Position numbers and translations under genes: made by a program
Shown here: positions 60,320-64,000 of the stretch, in pieces
Numbering within the stretch: position 1 is the first letter of the stretch
How the letters are laid out: each line of letters starts with the position of its first letter
NCBI RefSeq assembly: GCF_024181725.1
Contig: NZ_CP028908.1
Location: 2,903,501 to 2,967,500 of the forward strand
DNA length: 64,000 nt
Direction: 5' to 3'
DNA from: Bradyrhizobium sp. WD16
Lineage (GTDB): Bacteria; Pseudomonadota; Alphaproteobacteria; Rhizobiales; Xanthobacteraceae
Notes under the pieces: model-generated
The model's input: only the letters and a program-made list of their open reading frames with translations
Databases searched by the model: none
Told to the model about the DNA's origin: nothing

Positions 60320-62152
60320 GTGTCGAGGAAGCGCGGTGGGGTCGTCATCGGCGTCGACAAGACCGGCGATCTGCCGGCGCTGGAGGCCTCGGCCCGTGGT
60401 GCCGCGAAATTCGGAGCCTGGCTCCAGGATGAGGGATTCGAGGTCAAGACGATCACCGATGCCGACGGTTCGGTGACGGCGTCGCAGATACTGGAAGCCA
60501 TCACGGGGTTTGTCGCCGCCGGAACGTATGACCAGCTCGTCGTCTATTTCTCCGGTCACGGCTATTGGAAGAACGACTCCGAATTGTGGCTGCTGACGCG
60601 CGCGCCGGCCGATGCGAACGAAGCCGTCAACTGGAAGGAGACGGTCGACTTCGCCAAGGACTGCGGGGTTCCGAATGTCGTGCTGATCTCGGATGCGTGC
60701 CGGAGCATCCCGACGACGCCCCGGGCGATGCGGGTGCGCGGCAGCATCGTCTTCCCCAACGACGACGTTCGGAGAAACCGCGCCAAAGTGGATCAATTCA
60801 TCGCGGCGAGCATCGGCACGGCCGCTTATGAAGTATCGCTCCAGGGAGGTCCGAAGGAGAACGTCTTCACCCGTTGTCTGATGCAGGCCTTCGCCCAGCC
60901 GGACAGCGATATGGTGGTCGAGGTCGTGGAAGACGGCCAGCAGGTGCGGGTGGTCCCTAATCGTCGGCTGGGGCCTTATCTGCGTCGCGAGGTCGCGACG
61001 CTGCTGGCCGGCGTTAACATCACTATGGACCAGGCACCGGACGATGAAGTCCTGTCGGATGACAGCGCCTATATCGGCCACGCCAGGACGACGGGAGCAA
61101 TCATTGCCAAGTCTCCTCGCGAGGTGCCGCTGGCGGGCCGCGGCCTCGGCGGATCGGCACTGCGCAAGGCCGGCGTCCGCGCCCTACCTCCCGATTTGCG
61201 CGGCATCGCCGCGCAGGTCTTCACCAAGGCTCTCGACGAGGGACGATCCCTGCGGCGCGACGTGCCTGCCACCGACGGGACCGAACCCGCGGCGCACCCC
61301 GTCATCCCGATCGCCGCCGGGCATCCCGGTTTCGACGAGGCGGTGGCGCGCGCGCGCGGTCTTGCGCCCGATGTTCGGCATTTCGAGACCGATACCGGCT
61401 TCGCCGTCCTCGGCGGCCGCGTCGTCGACGCAGCGCTGGCGGGCGGCGGTCGTCTTGATCTGCTGGCGTCGGGGGACGGCGAAGCCGAACCGGCGATTCT
61501 GCGCGTCGATCCGGATCGAGCGGCCTGCACCGCCGTGATCCGGCTAGGGGACGGCAATGGCGTGCCGCTGGCGGTGCTGCGCGGCTATGTCGGCCATGTC
61601 GTCGTAGACAAAGGTCGTGTGGTGAATGTCAGCTATATTCCTTCCGACAGGAATTCCCGTTTTCCAGACTATGCGGCGCGAGCCTCCCAGCTCGAGAAGC
61701 TGCGCGCCGCAGCGGCGGCGGCGATCCAGTTCGGTGTCTTTCGCATCAGCGATCCGCACTCCGCCGAGCGTCTCGCGGCAGAGATTCAAGTGGGCAAAGG
61801 CATTGATCCGTCCCTCGGTCTCTATGCCGCCTATGCCTATTGGGAGGCGGATGCGATGGCGGCACTGCATGCGGTCGCCTCGGCCATGCGCCAGGATCTG
61901 CAATCCGAACTGTTCGACGTCGCCATGCTCGATCGCGACCGGACCGGCAAGACTGCCGGCCCGGAACTGCCGACTGCTGCGTTCTGTCCGATGCTCGCCC
62001 AGGGATGGAATCTGCTCAGGGGCCGGGGGATCAGCTTGCCCGGCGTGCTGGACGACGCGCAGGACGAACTCGCCGGCGGCCTCTGGACGACGTTCCTGCC
62101 GCGGCGTGCCGATCTGATCCTCGCTGCTATTCGACAGGGAGAACTGCGATGA
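60320..62152 (+). CDS. caspase-family (peptidase C14-like) protein
   Basis: A 610-residue protein whose first 240 residues are a caspase/metacaspase fold: RGGVVIGVDKTGDLPAL at the first strand, catalytic histidine H80 in YFSGHGYW and catalytic cysteine C127 in LISDACRS. The middle (about 270-470) includes a beta-rich segment, and the C-terminus a helical repeat-like region (LGLYAAYAYWEADAMAALHA, QSELFDVAMLDRD). I chose the GTG at 60320 because GAGGGGA lies 5 bases before it; an upstream ATG frame is not conserved. It overlaps the alpha/beta hydrolase gene by 4 bp (ATGA). Bacterial caspase homologues serve in conflict and regulated proteolysis; the substrate is unknown. Confidence 0.85.
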   Translation: MSRKRGGVVIGVDKTGDLPALEASARGAAKFGAWLQDEGFEVKTITDADGSVTASQILEAITGFVAAGTYDQLVVYFSGHGYWKNDSELWLLTRAPADANEAVNWKETVDFAKDCGVPNVVLISDACRSIPTTPRAMRVRGSIVFPNDDVRRNRAKVDQFIAASIGTAAYEVSLQGGPKENVFTRCLMQAFAQPDSDMVVEVVEDGQQVRVVPNRRLGPYLRREVATLLAGVNITMDQAPDDEVLSDDSAYIGHARTTGAIIAKSPREVPLAGRGLGGSALRKAGVRALPPDLRGIAAQVFTKALDEGRSLRRDVPATDGTEPAAHPVIPIAAGHPGFDEAVARARGLAPDVRHFETDTGFAVLGGRVVDAALAGGGRLDLLASGDGEAEPAILRVDPDRAACTAVIRLGDGNGVPLAVLRGYVGHVVVDKGRVVNVSYIPSDRNSRFPDYAARASQLEKLRAAAAAAIQFGVFRISDPHSAERLAAEIQVGKGIDPSLGLYAAYAYWEADAMAALHAVASAMRQDLQSELFDVAMLDRDRTGKTAGPELPTAAFCPMLAQGWNLLRGRGISLPGVLDDAQDELAGGLWTTFLPRRADLILAAIRQGELR

Positions 62153-63015
62153 AGCTTCTTCTCGTGCATGGACGCGCCCAGGCCGGAAAGGATCCGGTCA
62201 AGCTGAAGGCCGAATGGATCGAAGCCCTGGAAAAGGGGCTGCGGAAAGCGGGCCTGAGCCTGCCGGCCGATGTCGAGGTCGACTTCCCGTTCTATGGCGA
62301 TCAGCTCGATGCATTCGTCCGCCAGTTCGATTTGCCTGCCGAGCCGGGCTTCATGCCTAAGGGAAGTCCGGCATTCGACGAATATGCCGAATTCCGCCGG
62401 CAGATCGCCGAAGAGATGCGGCTGCGAGCCGGCATCAGCGACCAGGAGGTGCGCGGGGAGATGGGGCCGGTGCCCACCGAAAAAGGCGTCGAGAATTGGG
62501 CCTGGGTCCAGGCCATCGTCCGGCTCCTCGACCGTCATCTGACGGGGATATCGGCAACCACGATCGAAATATTCCTGCGCGACGTCTTCCTCTATACACG
62601 GCGCGACGTGGTACGCCGGGCGATCGACAAGACGGTCGCCGCGATGCTGACCGGCGACACCGCCGTGGTAGTGGGGCATTCGCTGGGCAGCGTCGTGGCC
62701 TACAATGTCATCAAGGCGGCGCCGAGGAAGGTGCCGCTCTATGTCACCGTGGGTTCGCCGTTGTCGATCCGGGCGGTCCGCCAGCCCCTGCTGCCGATCT
62801 CCAATCCGGTCGGTGGGCGCGGCTGGTACAACGCGCTCGATCCGCATGACATCGTTGCGCTGTACCCGCTCGACCGCGAAAATTTCGGGGTCGAACCTGC
62901 CATCACCAATTTCTCCGGTGTCGATAACTGGACCGAGAACCACCACGGTATCGTCGGTTATCTCGACGACGTCGACGTTGCGCGGGCGATTTACGCCGGT
63001 CTCCAGACCTCATAG
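62149..63015 (+). CDS. alpha/beta hydrolase coupled to the caspase gene
   Basis: A 288-residue alpha/beta hydrolase. LLLVHGRAQAGKDP provides the oxyanion-hole HG; the nucleophile serine S178 sits in the elbow VGHSLGSVVAYN; candidate acid and histidine are in LDPHDIVALYP and ENHHGIVGYLDD. The length and long insertion between the first strand and the elbow suggest a lipase or esterase with a lid. The ATG overlaps the caspase stop (ATGA), so the proteins are made together. A membrane-attacking effector controlled by the protease is one possible model. Confidence 0.85.
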   Translation: MKLLLVHGRAQAGKDPVKLKAEWIEALEKGLRKAGLSLPADVEVDFPFYGDQLDAFVRQFDLPAEPGFMPKGSPAFDEYAEFRRQIAEEMRLRAGISDQEVRGEMGPVPTEKGVENWAWVQAIVRLLDRHLTGISATTIEIFLRDVFLYTRRDVVRRAIDKTVAAMLTGDTAVVVGHSLGSVVAYNVIKAAPRKVPLYVTVGSPLSIRAVRQPLLPISNPVGGRGWYNALDPHDIVALYPLDRENFGVEPAITNFSGVDNWTENHHGIVGYLDDVDVARAIYAGLQTS

Positions 63016-63067
63016 AACGCCCCCCCCCGCCGGGCGGCGAGCGGTGCGAATGGCCGATGCACCGGCG

Positions 63068-64000
63068 TCACCCCCGGTGCGGCAGATGCCGGCGCAGCGC
63101 GGCGACGAAATCGTCCATGTCGGCGCGGGTCGTCCGGTGATTGACGATGGCGGCGCGGATCACCGGGCGACCGTCGAGATAGGTCAGGGACGGCGCCGCC
63201 TCGCCGCTGACATGCAGCGCTTCGACGAGGCGGGGATTGACGGTGTCGGCGTCGGCCGCGCGCACGCCGAAGCAGACGATGTTCAGCGTCACCGGCGCGT
63301 GGACGGTGAACAGGCCGCTGGCCTCCAGCCGTTCGGCGAGATGGCGGGCGACGTCGCAGCACCTGGCCATGCAGGCGCCGAGTCGTTCGGCGCCGAAGGT
63401 CTGCAGCGTCACCCAGGTCTTGAGCGCGCGAAAGCCGCGCGACAGGTCCGGGCCGAGATCGCAGGGCCAGACATCGCGGCGGGCGAGACCGGCGTCGGCG
63501 CGGGACAGATAGACCGCCTCGCTGGAGAAGGTCTGCAGATGGAGCTTGGCGTCGCGCACGATGACGAAGCCGGCGTCATAGGGCACATGCATCCATTTGT
63601 GGAAATCGAGGGCGACGGAATCGGCCCGCTCGATGCCTCCCAGCAGCGGGCGCAATTCCGTCGACAGGCTCGCCACGGCGCCGATGGCGCCGTCGACATG
63701 CAGCCACAGGGCGCGCGCGGCGGCGACGTCGGCAATGGCCGCGATCGGATCGAGCGCGCCGGTATTCACCGTGCCGGCGGTGGCGACGACGAGAAAGGGT
63801 GTCCATCCGGCGGCGATGTCGGTCTCGATCGCCTGGGCGAGCGCGTCGGGCCGCATCGCGCGGCGATCGTCGGTCGCGATCAGGCGGAGCTGGTCGCTGC
63901 CGAGACCGGCGAGCTCCATCGCCTGGCCGATGCACTGATGCGCTTCCGCCGAGGCATAGGCGGTGAGCCGCTGGGGCACGGCCTGCAGGCCGCTCTGCCG
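63068..64000 (-). CDS. group II PLP-dependent decarboxylase, truncated by the window edge
   Basis: The frame runs to the window edge and lacks its N-terminal third. It has the PLP-binding lysine in DFHKWMHVPYDAG and the aspartate HVDGAIG, plus TAGTVNTGALDPI, as in aromatic-L-amino-acid, tyrosine or glutamate decarboxylases. It would remove the carboxyl group from an amino acid to yield an amine. It is convergent with the hydrolase gene (52-bp gap, which includes a run of nine C). Confidence 0.85.
   Translation of the reverse strand, partial: RQSGLQAVPQRLTAYASAEAHQCIGQAMELAGLGSDQLRLIATDDRRAMRPDALAQAIETDIAAGWTPFLVVATAGTVNTGALDPIAAIADVAAARALWLHVDGAIGAVASLSTELRPLLGGIERADSVALDFHKWMHVPYDAGFVIVRDAKLHLQTFSSEAVYLSRADAGLARRDVWPCDLGPDLSRGFRALKTWVTLQTFGAERLGACMARCCDVARHLAERLEASGLFTVHAPVTLNIVCFGVRAADADTVNPRLVEALHVSGEAAPSLTYLDGRPVIRAAIVNHRTTRADMDDFVAALRRHLPHRG

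Overview
The window is GC-rich chromosomal DNA from an alphaproteobacterium. It looks like the Bradyrhizobium/Rhodopseudomonas group of the Hyphomicrobiales: a short RpoH, RluA-type synthase, Omp25-like porin, dipeptide transporters and, from memory, intergenic palindromes of the type common in those genomes. The genus is an inference. Recognised functions are mostly soil metabolism: sugar acids, periplasmic sugar oxidation, peptides, metal chelates and nitrite assimilation.

Layout. 1-2665: galactarate/glucarate catabolism (kdgD, galactarate dehydratase). 2921-3506: an IS256-type element reduced to 586 bp by internal deletion. 3507-10970: a lower-GC block with a three-subunit membrane dehydrogenase (small Tat subunit, triheme cytochrome c, GMC flavoprotein with an Fe-S-type Cys cluster), a shikimate/quinate dehydrogenase, a second GMC oxidoreductase and a divergent AraC regulator; it looks acquired. 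11015-13766: core genes (rpoH, rluD-like, tRNA-Glu). 13864-20837: a plasticity/defence island beside the tRNA, with a Mrr-nuclease/STAND NTPase, HipA kinase plus HTH partner, IS1380 debris and a TacAT-type toxin-antitoxin pair. 20928-22967: YgiQ-type radical SAM protein. 23050-24247: a UPF0158 gene split by palindromic repeats, then a tandem repeat array. 24267-27967: SNF2 helicase and SWIM protein. 28252-35518: dipeptide ABC transporter and M20 amidohydrolase. 36024-37984: AraC regulator and outer-membrane porin. 38230-43538: cupredoxin, metallophosphoesterase, cytochrome c with an FNR/FixK-type box, and an NMT1/SsuA-like ABC transporter. 43646-46052: small genes. 46290-47683: decayed IS256 element. 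47854-55849: TonB receptor, methyltransferase and peptide/nickel-type ABC transporter, probably for a metallophore. 56212-59036: nirBD behind a sigma-54 promoter. 59391-63015: a caspase-like protease and alpha/beta hydrolase operon with divergent small genes. 63068-64000: PLP decarboxylase cut by the window edge.

The two most notable signals are these. (1) Three families of CTAG-bounded hairpins (13 modules at seven sites, plus an associated fourth repeat) show compensatory base changes in their stems. They usually come as ordered pairs, have split one gene, and supply the TAG stop codon of three reading frames. (2) The caspase/hydrolase operon, together with the tRNA-linked STAND/HipA island, gives two candidate conflict systems. 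All functional statements are from sequence reading and memory of families; no search was run.
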